64,000 nucleotides of DNA from positions 5,824 to 69,823 of the forward strand of contig CAJTOY010000006.1 in the NCBI GenBank assembly GCA_910578195.1, written 5' to 3'. Below, one piece after another: positions 1-7,321 of this stretch. This stretch comes from an uncultured Christensenella sp. (lineage in GTDB: Bacteria > Bacillota > Clostridia > Christensenellales > Borkfalkiaceae). The stretch's first letter is position 1, and the number at the start of each line of letters is the position of its first letter. The notes beneath the pieces are model-generated. The model was not told where the DNA came from. It worked only from the letters and a program-made list of their open reading frames with translations, and searched no databases. The translations under genes were made by a program, and so were the position numbers.

Positions 1-473
1 ACGCCCTTTTCGGAGAGATATCTTGCAAATTCCAGCACGTTTTTGTTCGAATGACCCGTAAGCTTTTTATGCTCGTTATCGTCGATATGCTTGATATCGA
101 GAAGCACCAAATCGGTATATGCAAGCAGTTTGTCAAGCTGAGCTTTATCGAAGATTATTCCCGACGTGTCTATCGCGGTGTGAATTCCGTTCGCTTTTAA
201 TATGCGGAAAAGTTCGCAAATAAATTCAGACTGCAACAGCGGTTCCCCGCCAGAAACGGTCACTCCGCCGCCGTTCGAGATATAGCTTTTGTATCTCAGC
301 GCGCGGGCGGCTACCTCTTCCGCGGTGTAGCGCATTCCGCCGCCCGTACCCCATGTGTCGGGGTTGTGGCAGTATTTACAGCGCATTGGGCAGCCCTGCA
401 TGAATATTACGAACCTTATGCCCGGTCCGTCGACCGTACCGAAGGATTCGAACGAGTGAATTTTACCTATCAT
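1..473 (-). CDS. pflA: pyruvate formate-lyase activating enzyme (3' end outside window)
   Basis: Radical-SAM enzyme that installs the glycyl radical on pyruvate formate-lyase in the cytoplasm. The reverse strand reads MIGKIHSFESFGTVDGPGIR, then the cluster motif CPMRCKYC (CxxxCxxC, ligating the [4Fe-4S] cluster that cleaves SAM), then SGGEPL, the GGE SAM-binding motif. About 157 codons are visible and the rest lies beyond position 1. The ATG at 473 fits the family's usual N-terminus, yet no Shine-Dalgarno sequence precedes it; the bases just upstream are the T-run of a terminator. A ZTP riboswitch lies directly upstream, which fits the one-carbon role of formate. Whether a pfl gene follows cannot be seen. 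A specialised activase of another glycyl-radical enzyme is less likely, because the insert between the motifs is short. Confidence 0.93.
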   Translation of the reverse strand, partial: MIGKIHSFESFGTVDGPGIRFVIFMQGCPMRCKYCHNPDTWGTGGGMRYTAEEVAARALRYKSYISNGGGVTVSGGEPLLQSEFICELFRILKANGIHTAIDTSGIIFDKAQLDKLLAYTDLVLLDIKHIDDNEHKKLTGHSNKNVLEFARYLSEKG

Positions 474-481
474 AAGAAAAC

Positions 482-509
482 AAAAAGGACTATTACGAAT
501 AAATAGCCC
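482..509 (-). terminator. riboswitch-controlled intrinsic terminator before pflA
   Basis: On the minus strand GGGCTATT (502-509) pairs with AATAGTCC (487-494, one G-U pair) around a 7-base loop, followed by TTTTTG. The first strand of the stem includes the GGGC end of the conserved CTGGGC of the riboswitch. Ligand binding that holds the pseudoknot would therefore compete with terminator formation, giving a ZTP-on transcriptional switch. Confidence 0.75.
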
Positions 510-580
510 AGACGAACGACTTCTCTCGCAAAAACGGCTTCCTTGCGGTATGTCCGCAAACTCGTCAGTTGCCGTTTGCC
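506..580 (-). promoter_or_regulatory. ZTP (pfl-motif) riboswitch aptamer
   Basis: Read on the minus strand, P1 is AAACGGC (571-577) with GCCGTTT (532-538). P2 is TTGCGG/CCGCAA around ACATA (543-559), followed by GGAAGCCG. The 3' domain ends in CGTCTGGGC (506-514). The pseudoknot pairs GACGA (562-566) with TCGTC (511-515). The family normally shows CTGGCG with CGCCTGGGC, so here GACG/CGTC is a compensated variant of the same helix. The ligand in the family is the purine intermediate ZTP/ZMP, which signals shortage of 10-formyl-tetrahydrofolate. Position before pflA matches the association that gave the motif its first name. Confidence 0.82.
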
Positions 581-596
581 TTTCAGTTACAATCAC

Positions 597-625
597 ATTA
601 TAGCAATCACTTTGCGCTTTGTCAA
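597..625 (-). promoter_or_regulatory. sigma-A promoter for the riboswitch-pflA transcript
   Basis: TTGACA (620-625 on the complement), a 17-base spacer and TATAAT (597-602) form a perfect consensus. Transcription would begin near 590, just before the ZTP aptamer. Confidence 0.85.
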
Positions 626-687
626 TAGAAAAAACACAAAATGTTGTACAATTATTTTTAATTGAATACTATATATTGTGTACACTT

Positions 688-861
688 CTATTCCGAGGGC
701 TTGTCCTCTTCGGGCGCGGGCTTTTCCGCCCGCTTATTCAGCTTTTTGTTGCGCCTTTGAAGGGACACCACAAGCACGGCGTTGACAAGAGTCAACACCA
801 GCACCGAAATGCAAAGTATTACGACGGTCAGTTCTTCCGCGCTTGCCGCAAGTATGTTCAT
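688..861 (-). CDS. 57-residue single-pass membrane protein coupled to aspartokinase
   Basis: Unrecognised small protein. It starts MNILAASAEELTVV, has one hydrophobic segment at about residues 12-32 (VVILCISVLVLTLVNAVLVV), and then a charged Lys/Arg/Glu/Pro tail ending EEDKPSE. Its ATG overlaps the stop of lysC as ATGA, and AAGGAG lies 11 bases upstream inside lysC, so translational coupling is likely. The hydrophobic N-terminal half and charged C-terminal half suggest a membrane anchor with a cytoplasmic tail. No catalytic motif is visible. It could be a regulator of a neighbouring membrane process; linkage to lysine or threonine synthesis is only positional. Confidence 0.7.
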   Translation of the reverse strand: MNILAASAEELTVVILCISVLVLTLVNAVLVVSLQRRNKKLNKRAEKPAPEEDKPSE

Positions 862-2180
862 TTCTTGAAAAACTCCTTATAAATCGCTTTTATACAGCTT
901 TCGTAATCGTCGTCCTTTACGCCAACCACCACGTTGAGCTCGCTCGTGCCCTGGTCAATCATTTTGACGTTTATTCCCGCCTCCGCCATAGCCTTGAAAA
1001 GCCGTGCGGAAGTTCCGACGGACGAGGACATGCCGTGTCCTACCGTCGCGATTAACGCCACTTTTTCTATTACACGCAAAACGTCGGGCTCGACCGCCTT
1101 TTTTATGCCGTCGGTTATTCTTGTAAGCCTTTCCTTATCCAGCGCGTCGCCTGGGATTACGAGCGACATTGTGTCTATGCCCGAAGGGATATGTTCGAGG
1201 GGTATACCCTCGTCCTCGATTACCGAAAGCACCTTACGCATAAAGCCGATTTCGGAGTTCATTAAGGACTTTTCGACGTAAATTACCGTGAAGTTCTTTT
1301 TGCCCGCAATGCCCGTAACAACGTTTCCGCTTTGGATAAAGCGCGAGGTCGGAACTATCGTCGTGCCCTCGTCCCCGGGACGGAAGGTATTCTTTATTAA
1401 AATTGGGATATTCGCCTTGCGCACGGGGAAAATGGATTCGCTGTGCAATACGTCCGCACCCATATAGCTGAGCTCGCGCAGTTCCTTATAGGAAAGCGAC
1501 TTTATCTGTTCGGGATTGTCTACTATGCGGGGGTCGCACGCGAGGAAGCCCGAAACGTCCGTCCAGTTTTCGTAGACGTTGGCGTTCACGGCGCGCGCCG
1601 CTATCGCGCCCGAAATATCCGACCCGCCGCGGGAAAAGGTTTTAACTTTGCCGTGGACATCCACGCCGTAGAAGCCGGGTAAAACCGCCCTTTTTGTGCC
1701 CGCCACCGCCGAGGACACCGCTTTATAAGTTTTGTCGCCGTCAAGTTGACCGTGCCCGTCGAAGAACACGACATTTTCCGCGTCGACGAACTTCGCGCCG
1801 AGCGCTTCCGCCATTATTACGGCGGAGAGATATTCGCCACGCGATGCGGTAAAATCGATGCTCCCCTCTTCTATTATGCGCTTTTCGGTCGCGTCGAGGA
1901 CGGCGCCGATATCGAGCTTTAAGTCGAGCTGTTTTACAATGCCCGTAAAACGCGCGCGGACGGGGGCGAAGCTTTTCTGTATCCCGCCCGTGCTTTTCAG
2001 CTCGTTAAAGCACGCGTAGAGTAAATCGGTTATCTTTTTATCGCCCGAATATCTTTTGCCGGGCGCGGAAACGACGACGACCCGCCTTTCCCTGTCGCTT
2101 ACTATAATTTTTTTGACCGACGCTATAACGTTGGCGTCAGCCATAGACGTTCCACCGAATTTACAAACCTTAATTGCCAT
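858..2180 (-). CDS. lysC: aspartate kinase
   Basis: Phosphorylates aspartate with ATP, the first step towards lysine, threonine, methionine and diaminopimelate. The 440-residue protein opens with VCKFGGTSMA (catalytic KFGGTS at residues 7-12), contains SRGGSDISGA and the NWTDVSG segment of the aspartate-binding region, and ends with two tandem ACT domains (about 290-440; IDQGTSELNVVVGV is typical of the second). Length and layout fit the single-chain LysC type. I chose the ATG at 2180 over the upstream TTG because AAAAGG precedes it and MAIKVCKFGGTS is the family's usual start. No lysine riboswitch is seen; a hairpin lies just upstream of the ribosome binding site. The last four bases overlap the small membrane gene. 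Confidence 0.95.
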   Translation of the reverse strand: MAIKVCKFGGTSMADANVIASVKKIIVSDRERRVVVVSAPGKRYSGDKKITDLLYACFNELKSTGGIQKSFAPVRARFTGIVKQLDLKLDIGAVLDATEKRIIEEGSIDFTASRGEYLSAVIMAEALGAKFVDAENVVFFDGHGQLDGDKTYKAVSSAVAGTKRAVLPGFYGVDVHGKVKTFSRGGSDISGAIAARAVNANVYENWTDVSGFLACDPRIVDNPEQIKSLSYKELRELSYMGADVLHSESIFPVRKANIPILIKNTFRPGDEGTTIVPTSRFIQSGNVVTGIAGKKNFTVIYVEKSLMNSEIGFMRKVLSVIEDEGIPLEHIPSGIDTMSLVIPGDALDKERLTRITDGIKKAVEPDVLRVIEKVALIATVGHGMSSSVGTSARLFKAMAEAGINVKMIDQGTSELNVVVGVKDDDYESCIKAIYKEFFKK

Positions 2181-2192
2181 AAACAACCTTTT

Positions 2193-2213
2193 CCCTTTTT
2201 CGGCGAAAAAGGG
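2193..2213. promoter_or_regulatory. hairpin in the lysC leader
   Basis: CCCTTTTT and AAAAAGGG flank a 5-base loop. On the plus strand it is followed by a T-rich run, so it could be a terminator, but no plus-strand gene ends here. On the minus strand it sits 5-6 bases before the lysC Shine-Dalgarno sequence, where it could influence initiation. Its role is unknown. Confidence 0.4.
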
Positions 2214-2259
2214 TTTTATTTATTTTTATGAAACGTAAAAACTTTTAGTGATAAACATA

Positions 2260-2283
2260 CTGCCCGCACCGTGGAGCGGGCAG
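2260..2283 (-). terminator. hairpin terminator after the cdaA unit
   Basis: CTGCCCGC and GCGGGCAG pair around an 8-base loop, 6 bases past the stop of the 35-residue gene. The sequence after the stem on the minus strand is only moderately T-rich (TATGTTTAT). Confidence 0.55.
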
Positions 2284-2288
2284 AAAAT

Positions 2289-2396
2289 TTAAATGTTGAG
2301 CAAGAAAACCGACAACGCCGCAATCAGCAAGGCAAGCAGCTTCATGGGGATATTCGTCGTGAAGAAATTCTTTATAAATTTTCCGATTTTTTTCAT
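2289..2396 (-). CDS. 35-residue membrane peptide resembling the N-terminus of CdaR/YbbR
   Basis: The reading frame begins MKKIGKFIKNFFTTNIPMKL and continues with a hydrophobic helix (LLALLIAALSVFLLNI), then stops. A near-perfect AAGGAGGT lies 8 bases before the ATG, so translation is very likely. In many Firmicutes the gene after cdaA is cdaR, whose product starts with a short cytoplasmic stretch, a similar N-x-x-x-K-x-L-(A/S)-L-L pattern and one membrane helix, then carries extracytoplasmic YbbR domains. Here only the anchor-like part exists and no YbbR domain follows. It may be a truncated remnant or a functional mini-regulator of CdaA. Confidence 0.7.
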   Translation of the reverse strand: MKKIGKFIKNFFTTNIPMKLLALLIAALSVFLLNI

Positions 2397-2410
2397 AGCT
2401 TCTTACCTCC

Positions 2411-3226
2411 TTAAAACTTCGATTCGGCGGTCAAATCCGACCAGTAGTAATCGCTGAGCGCTTCCTTGATATCGGTTGCGTCGGCGTATTTTTTCTTTAT
2501 CGAGCCGTTTTTCACAATCGAGATAATGCCCGTTTCCTCCGAAACGACGATTGCCGTTACGCTTGCGACCATGGTCACGCCGAGCGCCGCGCGATGGCGG
2601 CTGCCCATTTCCTTGGGCAGATTTTCGTCCTGCGCGAGTGGAAGGAAGCAGCCAGCCGCGTACAGCTTGTTGCCCTCTATCACCAGCGCGCCGTCATGCA
2701 GGGGCGCTTTGGGGTAGAACACCGCCTCCACCATCTGCGAGGTTATCTTCGCGTTAATTACAGTACCGCTTTCGATTATGCCCTCGGGCAGGTTGTCGTT
2801 GGAGAGAACTATCAGCGCGCCTATGTCGTTTTTGGACATATTCTGAACCGCGCGGACTATCTCGTCCATTATAAGCTCGACGCCGGTTACCGTCACGGGC
2901 TCCGCCTTACTCTTCTTTTTAACGCCCGAATCGAGCAGCGAGCGCTTGATTTCGGTGTGGAACATTGTGAAAACAATCAACGATATCATTGCGATTACGA
3001 GCAGTAAAAAGCCCGAATCCAAATCCTCCGAGAAGGCGAGCGTTATGCCGCCGAAGAGTACGAAAAACACTATAAGCCCGATAAACTTCGTGGCTTTGTT
3101 GTTTTTAAGCACCTTGAACATGAGATAAAAAAGTATTGAAAAAAGTATAAGTTGCAAAACATAGGCGAGCCATTTTTCGCCGAAGCTGTTGCCGAAATCT
3201 ATTAAGTGCTGTTGTATGTCAATCAT
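2411..3226 (-). CDS. cdaA: diadenylate cyclase CdaA
   Basis: Membrane enzyme that condenses two ATP into the essential second messenger c-di-AMP, which controls potassium and osmolyte transport and the cell wall. The 271-residue protein has three membrane helices (about 21-39, 47-64, 72-90), then the DAC domain with the two active-site motifs DGA (178-180, in LHDGALVIEG) and RHR (210-212, in GSRHRAALG). GGAG lies 7 bases before the ATG. The usual partners cdaR and glmM are absent; only a 35-residue anchor-like gene follows, 15 bases downstream. A DisA-type enzyme is excluded by the membrane domain and the lack of HhH repeats. Confidence 0.95.
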   Translation of the reverse strand: MIDIQQHLIDFGNSFGEKWLAYVLQLILFSILFYLMFKVLKNNKATKFIGLIVFFVLFGGITLAFSEDLDSGFLLLVIAMISLIVFTMFHTEIKRSLLDSGVKKKSKAEPVTVTGVELIMDEIVRAVQNMSKNDIGALIVLSNDNLPEGIIESGTVINAKITSQMVEAVFYPKAPLHDGALVIEGNKLYAAGCFLPLAQDENLPKEMGSRHRAALGVTMVASVTAIVVSEETGIISIVKNGSIKKKYADATDIKEALSDYYWSDLTAESKF

Positions 3227-3298
3227 ACTTCGTCTCCGTGGAATAAGTTATTCTTATTATATAATTTCGAGTAAAAAAAATAAAGCATTTAACATACT

Positions 3299-4273
3299 TT
3301 ATTCGAAAAATATTTTATTGTTTACGTTGCCGAGCGCACTTTGCGGAGTTATAATTCCGCTTTTTACGTCCGAAATAGCGGCATATATCGCCGAAACGTA
3401 AATTTTAAGCTTATCCTCGCCGATTGCGCGCGCCTGTTCGCGGCTTTTTTTTACGCCGTACTCCTTCATTTTCAGAAGGGAAGAAAGCTGCGCGTCGCCC
3501 GCGCCCGAGGCTATGACCGTAAGCAGATTTTTAAAGTACGAAAACAGCCCCGAAAGCAGATTGATTTCGTCGCCCGTCTTTCGGCAAAGCTCGGACTGTA
3601 TGCTCAAAAATTTGTCGAAATCACGGCGCGCGACGGCGTTCGTCATTTCGTAAATGCGGTAATCCGCGTCCTTGTAGACAAGCCCGTCCACGTCCTCGCG
3701 GGTGAGCGTTCCCGAGCCCTTGTAGTCGATTAACTTTTCGGTTTCGAGCGCGACGCGCGACATATTGCAGAGGCAATACCTTGCGACAAGCGCGCACAAA
3801 TCGACGCTTGCGGCAATGCCCGCGTGTTTGAGGGTGAGATAAACCCACTTCGCGACCGTCTCTTCGTCGGCTTTGCCGCAGTCGACGTACGTCACGCACT
3901 TTTTGCGCTTTAACTCCGCGCCCTTGCGGGTTTCGGCGTTAACTATCAAAAGTATGCTCGTCGAAGGGAAATTTTCAAAGGTTTTTTTGAGGTGGTTTTC
4001 GTACTCGCTTTCCGAGGGGTGAAACTCCGTCACCTTGACAATTCTCTTCTCCGCCATGAACGGAAAGCTTTCGAGCGCGGAGGTAAGGTTGGAAATCGCG
4101 CTACCCTTCAAGCTTTCGCCGTCAAAGCAGGTAAAATTGAGCTCGGGCATTTCGAGGAAGGCTTTCAAAATCATTTCCTCCCCCTTCATTCTGAAATAGG
4201 CGTCGTCGCCCTCCAAAAGATAAATTTGTTTTGCGCCCTGCGCTATGTCGCCTTTCAGCTCTGTATACTTCAT
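3299..4273 (-). CDS. holA: DNA polymerase III subunit delta
   Basis: Clamp-loader subunit that opens the beta sliding clamp. The 324-residue protein shows the HolA pattern: an N-terminal YLLEGDDAYFRMKGEEMI segment, CFDGESL, the SFPFMAEKRIVKV strand of the degenerate AAA+ fold, then helical domains with DAEYRIYEMTNAV-like sequence (here DADYRIYEMTNAV). The start MKYTELKGD at 4273 is preferred to an upstream ATG because it lies 4 bases after the mnmE stop and has GGAAG in front. It forms an operon with mnmE. Confidence 0.88.
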   Translation of the reverse strand: MKYTELKGDIAQGAKQIYLLEGDDAYFRMKGEEMILKAFLEMPELNFTCFDGESLKGSAISNLTSALESFPFMAEKRIVKVTEFHPSESEYENHLKKTFENFPSTSILLIVNAETRKGAELKRKKCVTYVDCGKADEETVAKWVYLTLKHAGIAASVDLCALVARYCLCNMSRVALETEKLIDYKGSGTLTREDVDGLVYKDADYRIYEMTNAVARRDFDKFLSIQSELCRKTGDEINLLSGLFSYFKNLLTVIASGAGDAQLSSLLKMKEYGVKKSREQARAIGEDKLKIYVSAIYAAISDVKSGIITPQSALGNVNNKIFFE

Positions 4274-4277
4274 ATTT

Positions 4278-5582
4278 CTACTTCCCGACACAGAATTTTT
4301 CGAATACTGTGCTTATTATCTGTTCGTTTGCGGTTTCGCCCGTAATTTCGCCGAGGCTGTCCCACGCGTCCTTTATATCTATGGCAAGAATATCCGGCGT
4401 AAAAATACCGACGTTCTCTATCGCGGAATTTAACGACTGTTCGGCGCGCAAAAGCGCGGAATAGTGCCTCTCTTCGATTATATAGGCTTTGTCGAGGGTG
4501 AGCTCGCCGACGGTTTTTTCGGCTATCAGCCCTTTCAATTCTTCCAGCCCCGCGCCCGTCTTTGCGGACACGACCGCGTCGAATTCGCCCTCGGGCGAGG
4601 ACAAATCGCATTTATTGAACACGCGGATAATGCTTCCCGTAACGCCGTCGGGCACAGCCTCGCCGTTTCCGTCGGTAACCGAAACCACCACGTCCGCGGA
4701 GGTAATTATTTTCTTCGCGCGGTCAATGCCTATGCTTTCGACCATGCCCGCCCGCTCGCGTATGCCCGCGGTGTCGACAAGGTTGTACTTTATGCCGTTT
4801 ATCTGCAAATCGCCCTCGACCGCGTCGCGGGTGGTGCCCGCCTCGTCCGAAACTATCGCCTTGTCGTAGCCTAAAAGCGCGTTCAAAAGCGAGCTTTTGC
4901 CCGTGTTCGGCTTTCCGCAGATTGCTACGGTCACGCCGTCTTTTATCTTTTTGCCGCACGCATAGGTCGAGGACAGTTTTTTAAGCTTTTTTGCGGCTTC
5001 TTCTATCGACGCGTGAATTTTTTCCGCGTTCAGTCCGTCGAGGTCCTCCTCGGGATAGTCTGAATCCGCCGCGATTTCGGCGAGAATATCGGTGAGCGCG
5101 GACTGCAATTCCTTAATTTCCGCCGTAAGCTTTTCGCCGTACAGCATGCTGCCCGCGCGGAGCGACGCGAGGCTTTCGGCGTTTATCATGTCGATCATGC
5201 CCTCCGCCGAGGACAGCGAAAGCTTGCCGTTTATGAAGGCGCGCTTGGTATACTCGCCCTTCTCCGCCGCGCGCGCGCCGAGCGATATCGTTTTTGAAAG
5301 TATTCCGCGCGCTATCCTCACGCCGCCGTGGCAGTGGAATTCCACCACGTCCTCGCCCGTGAACGATTTGGGCGCCTTGAAATATACGCACATGCCGAAG
5401 TCGGTGAAATCCCCGCCGTCGATATTGCCCGCGTACATTACGTTCGGCTGAAAGTCCTTTATTTTGCCCGCGGGGGCGAACATTTTTTCGGCTATGGCAA
5501 GCGAGCCCTCGCCGCTGAGTCTTATTATCGCCACGCCGCCCGTGCCCGCGGCCGTGGATATTGCGGATATTACGTCATTCAT
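4278..5582 (-). CDS. mnmE: tRNA U34 carboxymethylaminomethyl GTPase MnmE
   Basis: With MnmG it makes the cmnm5 modification at the wobble uridine of several tRNAs, using GTP hydrolysis and a folate one-carbon unit. The 434-residue protein has the N-terminal tetrahydrofolate-binding domain (TAAGTGGVAIIRLSG), a helical domain, an inserted G domain with GKPNTGKSS (223-230), DEAGTTRD, DTAG and NKCD, and the C-terminal Cys motif CVGK. It is slightly shorter than many homologues. The open frame extends far upstream of 5582, but that part is antisense to the neighbouring gene and lacks family similarity. The ATG has no good ribosome binding site and lies 7 bases after a -10 box, so the mRNA may be leaderless. 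Confidence 0.95.
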   Translation of the reverse strand: MNDVISAISTAAGTGGVAIIRLSGEGSLAIAEKMFAPAGKIKDFQPNVMYAGNIDGGDFTDFGMCVYFKAPKSFTGEDVVEFHCHGGVRIARGILSKTISLGARAAEKGEYTKRAFINGKLSLSSAEGMIDMINAESLASLRAGSMLYGEKLTAEIKELQSALTDILAEIAADSDYPEEDLDGLNAEKIHASIEEAAKKLKKLSSTYACGKKIKDGVTVAICGKPNTGKSSLLNALLGYDKAIVSDEAGTTRDAVEGDLQINGIKYNLVDTAGIRERAGMVESIGIDRAKKIITSADVVVSVTDGNGEAVPDGVTGSIIRVFNKCDLSSPEGEFDAVVSAKTGAGLEELKGLIAEKTVGELTLDKAYIIEERHYSALLRAEQSLNSAIENVGIFTPDILAIDIKDAWDSLGEITGETANEQIISTVFEKFCVGK

Positions 5583-5589
5583 TGCTTTA

Positions 5590-5618
5590 AGTATAGCACC
5601 AAAAGTTTTCCCGCGCAA
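5590..5618 (-). promoter_or_regulatory. promoter for mnmE-holA, possibly giving a leaderless mRNA
   Basis: TTGCGC (5613-5618), a 17-base spacer ending in TGC, and TATACT (5590-5595) read on the minus strand. The mnmE ATG begins 7 bases after the -10 box, at the expected transcript start. Confidence 0.6.
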
Positions 5619-5619
5619 C

Positions 5620-5646
5620 AAAAAAGGCGCTTTAAATAAGCGCCTT
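5620..5646 (-). terminator. intrinsic terminator of the 5651-6478 gene
   Basis: AAGGCGCTT (5624-5632) and AAGCGCCTT (5638-5646) pair around a 5-base loop; a T-run follows on the minus strand. It begins 5 bases after the stop codon. Confidence 0.9.
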
Positions 5647-5650
5647 GAAT

Positions 5651-6478
5651 TTAATTGTCGAATTCGTCGAACGGCGAGCTGCCCGAATTGTCGCCCTGAC
5701 CGCCGAAATCGCCGAACGGGTCGTCGGTCTTGGTCTGCGGGCGCTGATAGGGGTTGCCGTTTTCGTAGGGGTTTCTGTCGTAGGGATTCCGGTTGTAATA
5801 CTGCTGTTGCTGTTGGTAAATGCGGTACTCGCGCGCTTGCTTTGCGACAAGAAATTCGCGGTAGTTCACGCCCTTGTTGTTCCTCACGACGAAGAACAGT
5901 ATGCCTTGTATGGGGAAAAGTATGCTGGTAATCGTGAAGAGAACGTGTCTTCTGCACGCGTAGGTCTGGAAGAAGCACACCAAAAGCACCACTCTCATTA
6001 GCATGAACACGAGTTCGAGCAGGCTGAGGATATATTCGTACATATAGTTGTACACCCACGCCGCCCACTTCAAATTCGAGGGCACGATTCCGAGGTCGTA
6101 CATATAGATGGGTTCGCCGAGGTATTCGCCCTTTATGATAGGGTCTATATCGCTTCCGATAATTACGTAGCATGCGACGTAGTAGAACACGAACAGCCCG
6201 AAAAGCAACGCCTCGTACACGGCCGCCGCAATCGCGATTTTTTTCGTGTCCATATTGTAGAATTTATTTTTCTGGGCACATACGCCGATATAGTATGTGT
6301 TCAGAAAAGGTATGAACGCCATCCATTTGTTTTTATAGCCCTCGCGCGAGGCGATAATGAAAAGCGCTATGGCTTGAAAAGCGAATACCAGCGCAAAACA
6401 CAGCCCACCTATGAGAAACTGTATCCAGAATGTGTCGGTAAACGCCGCCGCGTACGACGCGTATTGAAAGAAATCCAT
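5651..6478 (-). CDS. multi-pass membrane protein with Gln/Asn/Tyr-rich tail
   Basis: Function not recognised. The 275-residue protein has about five hydrophobic segments (near 18-42, 50-65, 78-104, 140-165, 172-195) and a low-complexity cytoplasmic-like tail from about residue 210, with QQQQQYY, repeated N-P-Y-x-R/E-N units and an acidic end (DDPFGDFGG, SSPFDEFDN). The sequence WMAFIPFLNTYYIG resembles the short W-x-x-x-I-P segment of small integral membrane proteins common in Clostridia. GGGAG lies before the ATG at 6478. It stands alone between truA and mnmE with its own terminator. The tail could mediate protein clustering, but that is speculation. Confidence 0.75.
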   Translation of the reverse strand: MDFFQYASYAAAFTDTFWIQFLIGGLCFALVFAFQAIALFIIASREGYKNKWMAFIPFLNTYYIGVCAQKNKFYNMDTKKIAIAAAVYEALLFGLFVFYYVACYVIIGSDIDPIIKGEYLGEPIYMYDLGIVPSNLKWAAWVYNYMYEYILSLLELVFMLMRVVLLVCFFQTYACRRHVLFTITSILFPIQGILFFVVRNNKGVNYREFLVAKQAREYRIYQQQQQYYNRNPYDRNPYENGNPYQRPQTKTDDPFGDFGGQGDNSGSSPFDEFDN

Positions 6479-6562
6479 AAACTCTCCCGAAACTTAATAT
6501 ATAACTATTGTATTTGCCTTTATTGTAAAAATTAAAATTGTTTTGTGAAATTATTGTTAAAT

Positions 6563-7321
6563 TTAAAACAGCTCCACCCCGTAGTCCACGTTTTCGAGGG
6601 TCAGACCGTTCGCGGGCATCGTCTTGCCGACGGCGGAACGGTCGCACTCTTCAAGCGAGCGCAAGACGTCCTCTTCCGTCAATCTGCCCGCGGCATAGTA
6701 AAGCATCGTCCCGACGAGCGTTCGCACCATATTGTACAAAAAACCGTTGCCGCAGACCGAAATTTCGACGTCCGTACTGCCGCGGCTTTCGCCTATATAA
6801 ACGCCGATCGAGTAAATCTCGCGCACGGTGGTCTTTACTTGCGAGCCCGCCGCGCAGTACGCCTTGAAGTCGTGTTCGCCATTAAACATTTCAGCCGCTT
6901 TTTTAAGCTTTTGCAAATCGATATTATATTTTATCCACGCCGAATATCTGTCCTTTAACGGGTTTCTGCGGCGGGAAAGATACAAGCGGTAGCAATATGT
7001 CTTTTTCTTCGCGCTTCTGACCGCGTCGAAGCCGTCGGGCGCGGCGGAGGATTTAAGCACGCTTATATCGGCGGGAAGTCTGAAATTCAAAGCGTCGGCA
7101 AATCTTTCGGGCGGTACCGTTGTTTCCGCGTCGAAATGGCAGACCTGCGCCGCCGCGTGCACGCCGCTGTCCGTTCTGCCGCTCGCCGTGACGCAAACGT
7201 CGGCGCCCAGCGTTTCCTTTAATGCCTTTGTAAGCTTTTCCTGCACGGTGACCGTGTTGCTCTGTATCTGCCAGCCGCCGTAGTCCGTGCCGTCGTATGC
7301 GACGAGTAAAACGTATCTCAT
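6563..7321 (-). CDS. truA: tRNA pseudouridine(38-40) synthase TruA
   Basis: Isomerises uridines 38-40 of the tRNA anticodon arm. The 252-residue protein begins MRYVLLVAYDGTDYGGWQIQ and has the catalytic motif GRTDSGVHA with the nucleophilic Asp at residue 51, then FHARF-like and NGFLYNMVRT segments typical of the family. Its ATG directly abuts the ecfT stop, as in the widespread ecfA-ecfT-truA gene order. No clear terminator follows; 84 AT-rich bases separate it from the next gene. Confidence 0.95.
   Translation of the reverse strand: MRYVLLVAYDGTDYGGWQIQSNTVTVQEKLTKALKETLGADVCVTASGRTDSGVHAAAQVCHFDAETTVPPERFADALNFRLPADISVLKSSAAPDGFDAVRSAKKKTYCYRLYLSRRRNPLKDRYSAWIKYNIDLQKLKKAAEMFNGEHDFKAYCAAGSQVKTTVREIYSIGVYIGESRGSTDVEISVCGNGFLYNMVRTLVGTMLYYAAGRLTEEDVLRSLEECDRSAVGKTMPANGLTLENVDYGVELF

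Noticed and set aside
2181..2260. Lysine riboswitch upstream of lysC
   Set aside because: The spacer is far too short and shows only one simple hairpin.
5583..6173. N-terminal extension of the mnmE reading frame by about 197 codons
   Set aside because: It is antisense to the 5651-6478 membrane gene, Arg-rich and unlike MnmE, and it crosses a terminator; the family start is at 5582.
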